Assembly: GCF_033100135.1 (NCBI RefSeq)
Contig: NZ_CP136920.1
Coordinates: 744,001-808,000 of the forward strand
Direction: 5' to 3'
From: Rubellicoccus peritrichatus
GTDB lineage: Bacteria; Verrucomicrobiota; Verrucomicrobiia; Opitutales; Cerasicoccaceae
DNA: 64,000 nt
Under the pieces are notes generated by a model, which was not told the DNA's origin, searched no databases, and was given only the letters and a program-made list of their open reading frames with translations. This document shows, in pieces, positions 54,740 to 63,455 of the stretch; position 1 is the first letter of the stretch, and every line of letters starts with the position of its first letter. The position numbers and the translations under genes are program-made.

Positions 54740-56002
54740 TTATTCAGATTTATTAAAATCAACATAACCCTCGGATAAATCCGTGGAGTAGAGTGTAAAC
54801 TTTTCGGAGCCGAGATTCAGGTTCAGGTGAATGGTAAATTCTTTTTCTGAAACGATTTCTTTCCATTGGGATAGATTATCGTCCTGCGGCTGTCCTTGAG
54901 TTAAAGCAGGAACCGAGCCTTCAAACGCACCTGACATTGGAATACCCGGCACGTAAGCTAGATCAATTTTCTCCTCAATGATTCCCACCCGGGCGTAGCC
55001 TGCAGCATCCAGCAGCCGCCCCCAATTTGGATCGCTACCGTACCAGGATGTCTTGACCAGAAGCGAGTTACCAATAGCCCGGGCAACCTTCTCCGCGGAT
55101 GAGACATCCTTGGCTCCTTCAACAATCACTTGAACAAGCTTCGTGATCCGCTCGCCGTCACCAGCAATCTTAAGAGCAAGGTCTTTGCAGACAGCTTTAA
55201 CTGCTTCGATAAAAAGCTCAGCCAACTCAGCATTCTGGCTTGTGATTTCAACACCACTTTCGCCATTAGCCAAAAAAAGGACGGTGTCATTTGTGCTCAT
55301 ATCACCATCAACCGTGATGGCGTTAAAGGAAGTGGTGTTAGCCGACTTCAAAGAAGCCGAAAGTAATGCGTGACTGACTTTTGCATCAGTCGCAATGAAA
55401 GCCAGCATCGTTGCCATGTTTGGCTCTATCATGCCTGCACCTTTTGCCATACCTGCAACTGTGATCGTTTCACCTTCCCAATCGAATTGAGCCGTAACGG
55501 TCTTTGACCGCGTATCCGACGTAAGAATTGCTTCGGCAGCAGCCTTGCTTTGCGCGGCAGAGTCATCGAGAACAGTCGCTGCCTCATCAATGCCCCGAAG
55601 AACATTTTCCATTGGCAACACACGTCCAATTCTACCCGTAGAACAGACAAAAAAGCTTTTTTCCGGCGCACCACAAACTGCTTCTGCTTTTTCAAGCATG
55701 GCCCTGGCGTCAGCCATTCCCTGTGTGCCGGTGCAGGCATTGGCGTTTCCGCTGTTGATGACAATACCGTGAAAGTCTCCTCCACCAGCCAACAATTCCT
55801 GATCAAGAACCACGGGAGCCGCCTTGATGTCGTTCGTTGTAAAAACACCTGCCGCCGTGCAAGGCGTTTTCGAATAAACTAAAGCAAGATCAAGGCGACT
55901 ATCATCATTGCACCGAACATCACAGGCCACGCCTGCGCAGTGGAACCCCGGAACATCAGCAATGCCAGGAGAATGAGGAGTGATTGTGATGTCGCTTGTC
56001 AT
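54740..56002 (-). CDS. argJ: Arginine biosynthesis bifunctional protein (ornithine acetyltransferase)
   Basis: 420 residues. ArgJ recycles the acetyl group from acetylornithine to glutamate and may also make acetylglutamate from acetyl-CoA. The self-cleavage site is present in 'KGAGMIEPNMATMLAF', with the nucleophile Thr after 'NMA'. 'GFHCAGVACDVR', 'VVINSGNANACTGTQGM' and 'WGRLLDAAGYARVG' are family segments. Having argJ explains why no argE is needed. It begins six bases past argC. Confidence 0.96.
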   Translation of the reverse strand: MTSDITITPHSPGIADVPGFHCAGVACDVRCNDDSRLDLALVYSKTPCTAAGVFTTNDIKAAPVVLDQELLAGGGDFHGIVINSGNANACTGTQGMADARAMLEKAEAVCGAPEKSFFVCSTGRIGRVLPMENVLRGIDEAATVLDDSAAQSKAAAEAILTSDTRSKTVTAQFDWEGETITVAGMAKGAGMIEPNMATMLAFIATDAKVSHALLSASLKSANTTSFNAITVDGDMSTNDTVLFLANGESGVEITSQNAELAELFIEAVKAVCKDLALKIAGDGERITKLVQVIVEGAKDVSSAEKVARAIGNSLLVKTSWYGSDPNWGRLLDAAGYARVGIIEEKIDLAYVPGIPMSGAFEGSVPALTQGQPQDDNLSQWKEIVSEKEFTIHLNLNLGSEKFTLYSTDLSEGYVDFNKSE

Positions 56003-56008
56003 GATGGT

Positions 56009-57043
56009 TTAGAAAAGCCCTTCGGTTTCCTTCAGACCAAACCAAAGGTTCATAATCTGAACAGCCTGGCCGCTAGCGCCTTTGACAAGATTATCCTCGG
56101 CGGAAGTGATGACGAAGTTACCGGTCCGCTCGTCATAAACCGCTGACATGTCAACCCGGTTTGTGCCAACGGTATGCGCCGTATCAGGAGTCTGCCCAGT
56201 AGGCAAGATGCCAACACAGGCCCGTCCTTCGAATGCACTTTCCCAAACTGAATAGAGTGCTTCAATCTCCGGCTTGGCCGCAGGAACGGTGATTGTCGAT
56301 GCGATGCCCCGCCGCATGGGCGCAAGGTGAGGATTGAAATTGATCACGACACTTTCGCCAGCAGCGTCAGACAACTGTTCTTCAATTTCGGAAAGGTGCC
56401 GGTGCTTGGGCAAACCGTAGGCTTTGACCGATTCTGCTCTTTCCGCAAAAAGCAGATGTTCCGCTGTCTTCCGGCCAGCACCGCTGATTCCGCTGAGGCT
56501 GTTGGCAACAATCCCAGTCGTCTTAATAATCCCGTTTTTAAGTAAAGGATACAAAGGCGTAATGATGCTCGTCGGATAGCACCCGGGAGATGCAATCAGA
56601 GGCGCACTCTGCCAACCGTCGGGCGTCACCTCCGGGATCACATAAGCTGCTTTTTCCAACAACTCGGGTTCCGGATGCGGTTTGCCGTAGTACTCCTCAT
56701 AAAGCTTTGGACACCCCAGCCGGAAGTCTGCACTCAGGTCGATCACCTTTTTGCCAGCCGCGACGAGAGTCACTGCATACTCGGCAGCAACACCGTGCGG
56801 AAGGGCCAGAAAAATAACGTCCAGAGACGCATCGGCGGTCAGTGCCTCCGCATCGGAAGCGGTAAAGCAAAGATCAGCCGGGACTAGACCACGAAACTGC
56901 GGCATCTGCTCGATGAGTGGCTTTCCGGCCAGACTCCGCGAAGTCACCGCTGCCAAGTCAACCTGAGGGTGTCCCGCCAGCAACCGGATCAACTCCTCAC
57001 CGGAGTAGCCGGATGCACCTACGATTGCCGCTTTTAGTTTCAT
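56009..57043 (-). CDS. argC: N-acetyl-gamma-glutamyl-phosphate reductase
   Basis: 344 residues. Rossmann start 'AAIVGASGYSGEELIRLLAGHPQ', 'VIFLALPHGVAAEYA', 'VIDLSADFR' and the catalytic Cys in 'LIASPGCYPTSIITPLYPLL'; 'SGISGAGRKTAEHLLFAER' matches the family. It reduces the acyl phosphate to N-acetylglutamate semialdehyde with NADPH. It is the first gene of the arg run; 249 bases separate it from rpsI, containing a terminator and AT-rich DNA where an arg promoter should lie. Confidence 0.96.
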   Translation of the reverse strand: MKLKAAIVGASGYSGEELIRLLAGHPQVDLAAVTSRSLAGKPLIEQMPQFRGLVPADLCFTASDAEALTADASLDVIFLALPHGVAAEYAVTLVAAGKKVIDLSADFRLGCPKLYEEYYGKPHPEPELLEKAAYVIPEVTPDGWQSAPLIASPGCYPTSIITPLYPLLKNGIIKTTGIVANSLSGISGAGRKTAEHLLFAERAESVKAYGLPKHRHLSEIEEQLSDAAGESVVINFNPHLAPMRRGIASTITVPAAKPEIEALYSVWESAFEGRACVGILPTGQTPDTAHTVGTNRVDMSAVYDERTGNFVITSAEDNLVKGASGQAVQIMNLWFGLKETEGLF

Positions 57044-57228
57044 GGAAAATTAAGTTAGGATAATTGTTAAACAGAAAGAACGGAAAGCTTGTCAGAAGAA
57101 TACTCTTAAAGGGCCAGTTTCCCGCTCTTTCCGATCTTCCTATTTGGATCTGTGCTTTTATAGAAGAAGTGATTGAAATATGAAAAATAACAGTTTTTTC
57201 GGTTACGTTCTTGTGTCGGGAAACAAAA

Positions 57229-57264
57229 AGGCCCCCTAGGTCGTAGACAACCGGTAGAGGGCCT
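57229..57264 (-). terminator. Intrinsic terminator after rpsI
   Basis: On the minus strand AGGCCCTCTA pairs with the AGGGGGCCT arm (one mismatch) and is followed by TTTTTG. It starts 28 bases past the rpsI stop and ends the rplM-rpsI unit. Confidence 0.8.
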
Positions 57265-57292
57265 CAAAAAGCTGTAGAGCCTCGTTGGTTGT

Positions 57293-57691
57293 TTAACGCT
57301 TAGAGAACTGGAAGCGCTTACGTGCACCAGGTTGACCGGACTTCTTACGTTCCTTCATACGAGGATCGCGAGTCATCAGGCCAGCCTTCTTGAGGGCTGG
57401 ACGAAGCTCTGGGTCACTCTTCTGAAGAGCACGCGCGAGACCAAGCGAAATGGCTCCTGCCTGACCAACCGGGCCACCGCCCATTACTTTAACAACGATA
57501 TCAAACTGCCCCTGCTTTTCAGCAACAACAAGCGGGAGTGCCGCTTTCTTCGCCAAAAGCTCGGTGTAGCAATATTCTTCGAGGTCACGGCCATTGACGG
57601 TGAACTTACCTTCGCCAGCTGTGATGCGCACGCGGGCCGATGCTGTTTTGCGGCGGCCGACTGCGGTAAAAACGGTGGTATCTTCGCTCAT
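57293..57691 (-). CDS. rpsI: 30S ribosomal protein S9
   Basis: 132 residues. 'AVGRRKTASARVRITAGEGKFTVNGRDLEEY' and the diagnostic C-terminus 'MTRDPRMKERKKSGQPGARKRFQFSKR' (the Lys-Arg tail that contacts P-site tRNA) are complete. It is directly downstream of rplM with a nine-base gap, the usual pairing. Confidence 0.97.
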   Translation of the reverse strand: MSEDTTVFTAVGRRKTASARVRITAGEGKFTVNGRDLEEYCYTELLAKKAALPLVVAEKQGQFDIVVKVMGGGPVGQAGAISLGLARALQKSDPELRPALKKAGLMTRDPRMKERKKSGQPGARKRFQFSKR

Positions 57692-57700
57692 AGGAAAAAA

Positions 57701-58126
57701 TTAAACTTCGTATGGAATTGGGTTCTGGGCTTCGTGCGGATGCTCGGCCTCAGCATAGATTTTCAACTTGCTCATCATCTGGCGACCAAGCTTATTGCGA
57801 GGCATCATGCCTTTAACAGCGTGCTCGATAATGAATGCAGGATTCTTTTCGCGGAAATGTGCTGCTGAACGATAACGCTCATTACCAACCCATCCGGTGT
57901 AAAACATGTACTGCTTGTTTTCGTTCTTCTTACCAGTCAACTTGACCTTCTTGGCATTAATAACGACCACATGATCACCTGCATCGATGTGCGGTGTATA
58001 AATAGGCTTGTGGCGCCCGCGGAGGATGTTGGCGATTTTAACGGACATCCGGCCCAGCGTCTCGCCATCAGCGTCTATAATGTACCACTGCTTGGCTGCA
58101 CCTTGCTTTGCTAAAGTTGTCTTCAT
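57701..58126 (-). CDS. rplM: 50S ribosomal protein L13
   Basis: 141 residues from the ATG at 58126 ('MKTTLAKQGAAKQWYIIDAD'); the frame is open upstream but those residues do not belong to L13. Family parts are 'GRMSVKIANILRGRHKPIYTPHIDAGDHVVVINA', 'KYYFHTGYP'-like 'QYMFYTGWVGNERYRSAAHF' and 'AVKGMMPRNKLGRQMMSKLKIYAEAEHPHEAQNP'. It is divergent from the TonB gene. Confidence 0.96.
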   Translation of the reverse strand: MKTTLAKQGAAKQWYIIDADGETLGRMSVKIANILRGRHKPIYTPHIDAGDHVVVINAKKVKLTGKKNENKQYMFYTGWVGNERYRSAAHFREKNPAFIIEHAVKGMMPRNKLGRQMMSKLKIYAEAEHPHEAQNPIPYEV

Positions 58127-58210
58127 TGCTTTCAGAGAAAAGGCGAGGACGCTACTTAGCTGAAACGCCATGTCAATGGCTTTTTCATAAAGAAGCGCAA
58201 AAACCTGACT

Positions 58211-58251
58211 ATTTGCCATTTTTCATTCGTCATTTGGCACTTTTCATTCCG
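58211..58251. repeat. Short tandem direct repeat in the rplM-tonB gap
   Basis: ATTTGCCATTTTTCATTCGT is followed directly by CATTTGGCACTTTTCATTCC, two imperfect copies of a ~20-base unit. It lies 43 bases before the TonB ATG. It is of the low-complexity intergenic kind seen elsewhere here. Confidence 0.6.
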
Positions 58252-58293
58252 AAAATACCCCAACGACTGCTTCAATCGCGATATAACAGCACA

Positions 58294-58968
58294 ATGCACG
58301 ACAATTCCCACAGCCCTACTGAACCCGTTCTGGGGCGTCCATCCGTCATTGTCATGCTTCTGGCCGCGGTGATTACCGGTCTGGTCTTCGTTTTATTGCC
58401 CGTTGCGGGTGAATTAACCAAAGAACCTCCGGCAGACGTAACAGTCCGCAGTGTTGACCTAATCACCCTCCCCGAGCCACCAGAAGAAGTCGTTCCACCG
58501 GAGCCTAAAAAAACGGAGATTTTTGCCGCAGAACCAACTCCAGCATTTGAGAAAAAGGAAACATCGGTCGATTTGAAGCCCCTTGAGGTCGAGTCTAAAA
58601 CTGCCGTGCCTTCAATTCCGTCAGCCGACTTTGCCCTGCCAGAATTCTCGTTGGCCCAAATGCCGTCAGCAATGCCCGAGGTCTTTTCGATTGAAGAAGT
58701 AGATCATCCGCCGGTACCAATTTCACGAATAGCCCCGCAATATCCCTGGGAACTTCGCCGCTCGAAAACTGAAGGTAAGGTTGTTATAGTAATGATCATC
58801 GACGCGAATGGAGCGGTTTCCAAAGTGGAGGTGGAATCTTCAACTCACAGTGGCTTTGAGCAGCCCAGTATCGAAGCTGTTCTTAAATGGCGATTTGAAC
58901 CCGCACGAATGAATGGAAAATCCGTTTCCTGCATCAGGAAGATACAAATCCCGTTTCAACTACGATAG
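58294..58968 (+). CDS. tonB: TonB-like energy transducer
   Basis: 224 residues from the ATG at 58294. A transmembrane helix (~19-41, 'VIVMLLAAVITGLVFVLLPVAG') is followed by a Pro/Glu-rich spacer ('ITLPEPPEEVVPPEPKKTE') and a C-terminal TonB domain ('PPVPISRIAPQYPWELRRSKTEGKVVIVMIIDANGAVSKVEVESSTHSGFEQPSIEAVLKWRFEPARMNGKSV', with the usual 'P.YP....' and 'EG.V'). TonB passes proton-motive energy to outer-membrane transporters. No exbB/exbD is next to it. Gene symbol follows the domain; there may be several tonB copies in the genome. Confidence 0.88.
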   Translation: MHDNSHSPTEPVLGRPSVIVMLLAAVITGLVFVLLPVAGELTKEPPADVTVRSVDLITLPEPPEEVVPPEPKKTEIFAAEPTPAFEKKETSVDLKPLEVESKTAVPSIPSADFALPEFSLAQMPSAMPEVFSIEEVDHPPVPISRIAPQYPWELRRSKTEGKVVIVMIIDANGAVSKVEVESSTHSGFEQPSIEAVLKWRFEPARMNGKSVSCIRKIQIPFQLR

Positions 58969-58979
58969 GAATAGAAAAA

Positions 58980-59008
58980 GCCCTGGATCCCCATGTGTAA
59001 TCCAGGGC
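58980..59008 (-). terminator. Intrinsic terminator between tonB and the GQLK-repeat gene
   Basis: A perfect nine-base stem (GCCCTGGAT/ATCCAGGGC) with an 11-base loop. On the minus strand it is followed by TTTTTC, fitting the end of the 59033 gene. On the plus strand only CTTTGAG follows, so help for tonB is weaker. Confidence 0.85.
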
Positions 59009-59032
59009 CTTTGAGCTATTTAGTAAATAAAG

Positions 59033-60166
59033 CTACTTCGTTACTGAACTCCGAGGAATCTGTTGAGGTTCAGACACAGACAATGCACTCAGCGCAGCAA
59101 ACCCTTGAGGCGCTTGTACGGGAGAGGTAATTGTCGCCTCATTGGTATTGAAATCATAAATGAGTTTACCCATTTCGCTTCCATCAATATCACCGCTCTG
59201 CTGGAGTTGGGTATTTCTGTTAACGATGATTTGGTCTACCAACTGACCACCTGAGTTAACGAAATCAAAGCCAACTTGATTCATTGTGCCCCCTTGATAG
59301 GTCTCAAATTCGATCTGTAAATTTCCAGAAACAAGCGACCCATACCAAAATGCCCGCAGTCGGACTTCTATCGTATTTACACTCGGATTGTCCGCACGAA
59401 GCTTCTGGAGATCAAAAAGGACAGCTTCAACGCCATCATCCCGATTATCACCACCATGAGCTAAATAGGGTTCGGAGGCCGCTGCTCCAGAATTGGGCAC
59501 CGTCGAGCCACGAGCCCATCCAACATCGATAATAGCTGGATTGTCGTAAAAAGACGGATCCAAGGCTGGTTGAATAATAGCAGTCCTCGTATCCAAATCG
59601 TCACCTCCTGCTGCCGTCCAACGATAGCGTATAATCGCAAAATCAAACTCGTCCAAGACCACAGGCAACTCCCAGCTGAAGAGGTACTTCATCTGGCCAA
59701 TACTCGCGGCTGTGTTGTCATTATCGCTTGCGCCGGGAACATTCCAAGCTGCAAGCAATGCACTCGGCTTGGTGTTGTTATCACCAGCTGTTAGGGGCTC
59801 ATCGTTACCAGACGCAACCAGTTCAGCGAATACCAAACTGGCAATGTATTTTACCTGACCAATACTCATGGCAGTCGTATCATCCAAATCAGGATGTGCC
59901 GCAGTCCAGCTTGAGAGCAAAGTCGTTAGCTCTACCCCTGCCCCACCCGACAGCTTTTCATTGAGCTCATCAATTGCCTTAGCGGTAACATGTTTCAGTT
60001 GTCCCTGGCTTAGCATTGCGGAGTCTTCCTCCACGGCACCAGCATCAATAACTCCACGAGCATTCCACCAGTCCGGTGTCGCCTGAAGCATGACTGCCGA
60101 AAGAAATACAAAAGCAGCCAGCACCCCCGATCTGATAGAGGGTAGATGAAAAATAATTATTTTCAT
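59033..60166 (-). CDS. Exported GQLK-repeat protein, 377 residues
   Basis: A signal peptide ('GVLAAFVFLSAVMLQA') precedes 'TPDWWNARGVID'. Three short repeats of the kind seen in Verrucomicrobiota surface proteins follow: 'LSQGQLKHVTAKAIDELN', 'MSIGQVKYIASLVFAELV' and 'ASIGQMKYLFSWELPV', spaced about 60 residues apart and each preceded by a hydrophilic Asp/Asn-rich linker. The C-terminal ~190 residues are beta-rich ('NTIEVRLRAFWYGSLVSGNLQIEFETYQGG') with no known match. Location is probably the cell surface. Function is unknown. It follows the 60203 gene by 36 bases on the same strand. Confidence 0.78.
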   Translation of the reverse strand: MKIIIFHLPSIRSGVLAAFVFLSAVMLQATPDWWNARGVIDAGAVEEDSAMLSQGQLKHVTAKAIDELNEKLSGGAGVELTTLLSSWTAAHPDLDDTTAMSIGQVKYIASLVFAELVASGNDEPLTAGDNNTKPSALLAAWNVPGASDNDNTAASIGQMKYLFSWELPVVLDEFDFAIIRYRWTAAGGDDLDTRTAIIQPALDPSFYDNPAIIDVGWARGSTVPNSGAAASEPYLAHGGDNRDDGVEAVLFDLQKLRADNPSVNTIEVRLRAFWYGSLVSGNLQIEFETYQGGTMNQVGFDFVNSGGQLVDQIIVNRNTQLQQSGDIDGSEMGKLIYDFNTNEATITSPVQAPQGFAALSALSVSEPQQIPRSSVTK

Positions 60167-60202
60167 TGGTAAATCCAGTTAATGTTCCAGTCAGCCAGCA
60201 GC

Positions 60203-61756
60203 TTACGGTGCCGGTGTGAACATTGGGATATCTCCCTGGGCTTCAGCGATAACAACCCGCCCCTTCAGCAAGGTATGTCCATCGACCACCAATGCATTAC
60301 CTGCCGAAGATTCGTCTTCGGGAGTAAGGAGATCGGGGTCCGCCGGTATGGTTGTCGGATTTACTGAATCCCAGTACCGATTGGTCAAGGTGCTTTGCCC
60401 GTTTTTTTGGACAGCAAGAGCATTGGACGGATTCGTTCCATCTATTCCATTCCCAACGATCAGCAGATCATCACTATCAATCCATTGAGTACTGTTTCCC
60501 TGAGCAATATTATTAAGTCCGATGACAAATTGATGAGAGCCTTGAGCTTGTAAGTTTTCTCCAAAAGCAGAAGTATGATCTCCAGAAGCATTTATCGAAA
60601 GACCAGATACAAAAGTATCATTACCACTAGCAGTTATGCCAGCACCAAAGACAAATGAGCGGTAGCCGGTAGCCCCTGAATATTGACCGAATATAAAGGA
60701 ATGATCAGCTCCTGGGGCTGTACTCACACTCTGGCCAAAAGCTAAGGAATGATCGCTGTTAGCAGTTGATGACCCAAACGCGGCAGAATTAATGCCAATC
60801 GCCGAAGAGTTCCCAACAGAAAGTCGACCGGAAATATCCGTATCGCCATTTTTCTTTACCACGAAAGCGTTGGATCGATTAGTACTATCAACGCCATTCC
60901 CAATGATCAGCAGGTCATCACTATCAATCCATTGAGTATTGTCTCCCTGAGCGATATTATTACGTCCGATAACAAACTGATGAGAGCCTTGAGCTTGTAA
61001 GTTTTCTCCAAAAGCAGAGGTATGATCTCCAGAAGCATTTATTGAAAGACCAGATACAAAAGTATCATTACCACTAGCAGTTATGCCAGCACCAAAGACA
61101 AATGAGCGGTAGCCGGTAGCCCCTGAATACTGACCGAATATAAAGGAATGATCAGCTCCTGGGGCTGTACTCACACTCTGGCCAAAAGCTAAGGAATGAT
61201 CACTGTTCGCAGCTGATGATCCAACCACAACTGAATTCGTGCCAGTGCCTGCAGCGACAGGAATATCCGAAGAAAGGTACGGTGCCACTCCACTGCTCGT
61301 GGTTAAAACGTCTTCTCCATTAATGGAAATGCTCGGCGTGGTTCCATCAGGATCAATTGTAATCATGGCCCCGTATGGTGAAGTTGGGTTATAAAGTACC
61401 AGTTTATTATTTGCGTCGATGATCATACGCAAATTACCCAGAGCTCCACCAACAACGTGACCATCGCGCCATTCAATAATCGTATCATTCCTGACAGACC
61501 CCAACGTAAAGGTGGAGAGACCATCAACATAAGCATTGCTGATTGCTGGTGAAAAAACACCAGGACTGACTTCCGTCAGGCCAAATTCAAAGTTGCCATC
61601 CACATCCAGGTTTTGGCTTATGATCGTGCTTTGATTGACGGTTAGATTTCCATCAATGACGTGATCCCCACTCAGGGTCGTTTGCGCATCAATTGCTGAA
61701 TGAATGACAATAGCGCCAATCAAGGTAAGAATACTTTTCTTTAGTTCAGTTTTCAT
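60203..61756 (-). CDS. Secreted YadA/Hep_Hag-type head-repeat protein with near-identical tandem blocks
   Basis: 517 residues. A signal peptide ('SILTLIGAIVIHSAIDA') leads to 'QTTLSGDHVIDGNLTVN'. The middle is made of 14-residue-like left-handed beta-roll repeats ('SLAFGQSVSTAPGADHSFIFG', 'SFVFGAGITASGNDTFVSG', 'TSAFGENLQAQGSHQFVIG'), like the heads of trimeric autotransporter adhesins. A 149-residue block occurs twice, nearly identical in DNA (60448-60777 and 60895-61224). There is no YadA membrane anchor; the end 'LLKGRVVIAEAQGDIPMFTP' is a beta-strand cap. Surface attachment or trimer formation is possible but unproven. Confidence 0.82.
   Translation of the reverse strand: MKTELKKSILTLIGAIVIHSAIDAQTTLSGDHVIDGNLTVNQSTIISQNLDVDGNFEFGLTEVSPGVFSPAISNAYVDGLSTFTLGSVRNDTIIEWRDGHVVGGALGNLRMIIDANNKLVLYNPTSPYGAMITIDPDGTTPSISINGEDVLTTSSGVAPYLSSDIPVAAGTGTNSVVVGSSAANSDHSLAFGQSVSTAPGADHSFIFGQYSGATGYRSFVFGAGITASGNDTFVSGLSINASGDHTSAFGENLQAQGSHQFVIGRNNIAQGDNTQWIDSDDLLIIGNGVDSTNRSNAFVVKKNGDTDISGRLSVGNSSAIGINSAAFGSSTANSDHSLAFGQSVSTAPGADHSFIFGQYSGATGYRSFVFGAGITASGNDTFVSGLSINASGDHTSAFGENLQAQGSHQFVIGLNNIAQGNSTQWIDSDDLLIVGNGIDGTNPSNALAVQKNGQSTLTNRYWDSVNPTTIPADPDLLTPEDESSAGNALVVDGHTLLKGRVVIAEAQGDIPMFTPAP
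60448..60777. repeat. Head-repeat block copy A
   Basis: Near-identical to 60895-61224 at a distance of 447 bases, i.e. 149 codons, with only a few mismatches across about 330 bases. High DNA identity suggests recent duplication or gene conversion. Confidence 0.9.
60895..61224. repeat. Head-repeat block copy B
   Basis: Second copy of the 447-base-period repeat of the 60203 gene, nearest the N-terminus of the protein. Confidence 0.9.
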
Positions 61757-62229
61757 TTCAACAGGCTTAATGGTTAATTTATGATACTATCAACAAGACA
61801 ACATCTCCCCAGGACAGCCCAGGTTAGGCTTACAAAAACCGACACCAATCCTACTTTGGCTACAGATAGCAGTGGATGGACGGCGTAAAGGTAAGATTGA
61901 GATGGGTCATCGAGATTTCAGTTTTCTTTACACGTTAAAGACAATCTGAGCATCCTTTTGATTCTGCAAGTTAAAAAATTAATTTTCTACATTTTAGATA
62001 ATTTAAAATCTAAAGGATATCAAAAATAAATTCACAACATTTTGATTATCAAACATCAATAGATTTGAAACAATTTCAGCACAGATTACCGATGCCACAT
62101 GACATCCAACAACTTAAGGGAAAGCAACTAGTAGCACACTTAGGCCCATTACTTTACTCATGTACATCATCAAAGAGCAACTAAACTTAAAGCAGTTAAA
62201 AAGAACTACCTATTACAGGTTAACGCCCA
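61757..62229. other. AT-rich intergenic region with no gene seen (473 bases)
   Basis: Lies between the ald stop and the start of the 60203 gene, both on the minus strand. It is notably AT-rich (for example 61970-62060), holds a weak AT hairpin near 61993-62016, and has no convincing open frame, tRNA or intrinsic terminator. It must contain the promoter of the 60203 gene. Confidence 0.6.
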
Positions 62230-63348
62230 TTAACTCTCGCTGAAATGTGGAAAATCCTCAAGCGTGAGCTTGAGGTCACGAGCAATAACCTGATGGACAA
62301 GGTTTCCCTTATAGATATTCAAGCCCTTCTGGAGGATGGAATGTTGGCGCAAGGATTCACCAACGCCCAACCTTGCAATCGTCCGAACATAGTCGAAGGA
62401 AACGTTCGTCAGCGCATAAGTGGCAGTACGAGCGACGACCCCAGGAATATTGCTGACGCAATAGTGAATGACACCATCGACAACATAACTCGGCTCAGCA
62501 TGGCTTGTTGGATGGCAGGTTTCAATACAGCCTCCCTGATCAACAGCAATATCGATAACGACACTGCCGGGTTCCATTTGGGCAATCATTGAACGGGTCA
62601 CCAGAACAGGAGCCCTTGATCCCGGAACCAATACGGTGCCAATGACGACATCGGAACTAACCACGGCTTTGAGAATATTATCCGGAGTCGACTGCAGGAC
62701 AGTAATACACTCTCCGAACCTTTCAGCAAGTTCCTCCAGACGCGGGGCTGACACATCAATTGCAGTTACGTGCGCCCCCAAGCCGATTGCCACTTCGATT
62801 GCATTGGTCCCGGCAGCACCACAGCCAATTACGGTCACTCGGCCCGATGGTGCACCCGAAACACCTCCCAGTAAAACACCCTTTCCTCCGTGGTCTTGTT
62901 GCAAATACTGCGCCCCGACTTGTGCCGCCATTCTGCCCGCAACAACAGACATGGGCGTAAGCAAAGGAAGCAAACCGCCATCGTCCTGCATGGTTTCCAT
63001 CGCAATGTAAGTTGCGCCTGTTGCCAGCAACTGTTCCGTCAGCGCTTTATCCGCTGCCAAATGGAGAAAACCGAAAATGGTATGGTGGGGTTGATGAAGA
63101 GCAATTTCATCCTCCTGCGGTTCTTTTACTTTTAAAATCAGTTCTGCTCCATCGAAAACTCCTTGGGGACTATCAACAATCACCGCGCCAGCCGCTTCGT
63201 ACTCTTGGTCAGTAATGGCGATTCCGATTCCAGCATGCGTTTCAACAATCACCTGATGGCCGTCATCAACCAACTGCCTAACCCCGTCCGGGACCAGAGC
63301 CACACGATGCTCACTCTGTTTGGTTTCCCGTGGAACACCGACCTTCAT
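62230..63348 (-). CDS. ald: Alanine dehydrogenase
   Basis: 372 residues. It oxidises L-alanine to pyruvate and ammonia with NAD. Family features: 'MKVGVPRETKQSEHRVALVPDGVRQLV', the substrate-binding Lys in 'LILKVKEP', His in 'FGFLHLAADK' (usual 'LHLA'), NAD-binding 'VTVIGCGAAGTNAIEVAIGLGAHVTAID' and the catalytic Asp in 'VIDIAVDQGGC', ending with 'HYCVSNIPGVVARTATYAL'. The close relative NAD(P) transhydrogenase alpha subunit is ruled out by length and by these active-site motifs. Stand-alone gene. Confidence 0.95.
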   Translation of the reverse strand: MKVGVPRETKQSEHRVALVPDGVRQLVDDGHQVIVETHAGIGIAITDQEYEAAGAVIVDSPQGVFDGAELILKVKEPQEDEIALHQPHHTIFGFLHLAADKALTEQLLATGATYIAMETMQDDGGLLPLLTPMSVVAGRMAAQVGAQYLQQDHGGKGVLLGGVSGAPSGRVTVIGCGAAGTNAIEVAIGLGAHVTAIDVSAPRLEELAERFGECITVLQSTPDNILKAVVSSDVVIGTVLVPGSRAPVLVTRSMIAQMEPGSVVIDIAVDQGGCIETCHPTSHAEPSYVVDGVIHYCVSNIPGVVARTATYALTNVSFDYVRTIARLGVGESLRQHSILQKGLNIYKGNLVHQVIARDLKLTLEDFPHFSES

Positions 63349-63455
63349 TCAGACTGACCTCCATTTTTCGGCATCTACGGATACTACCGGCACAGCCCTT
63401 TTTTCACAAGTATTCAGTTTAAAATCACTGAATCCTGCTCGCGCAAAAAAAAGCG

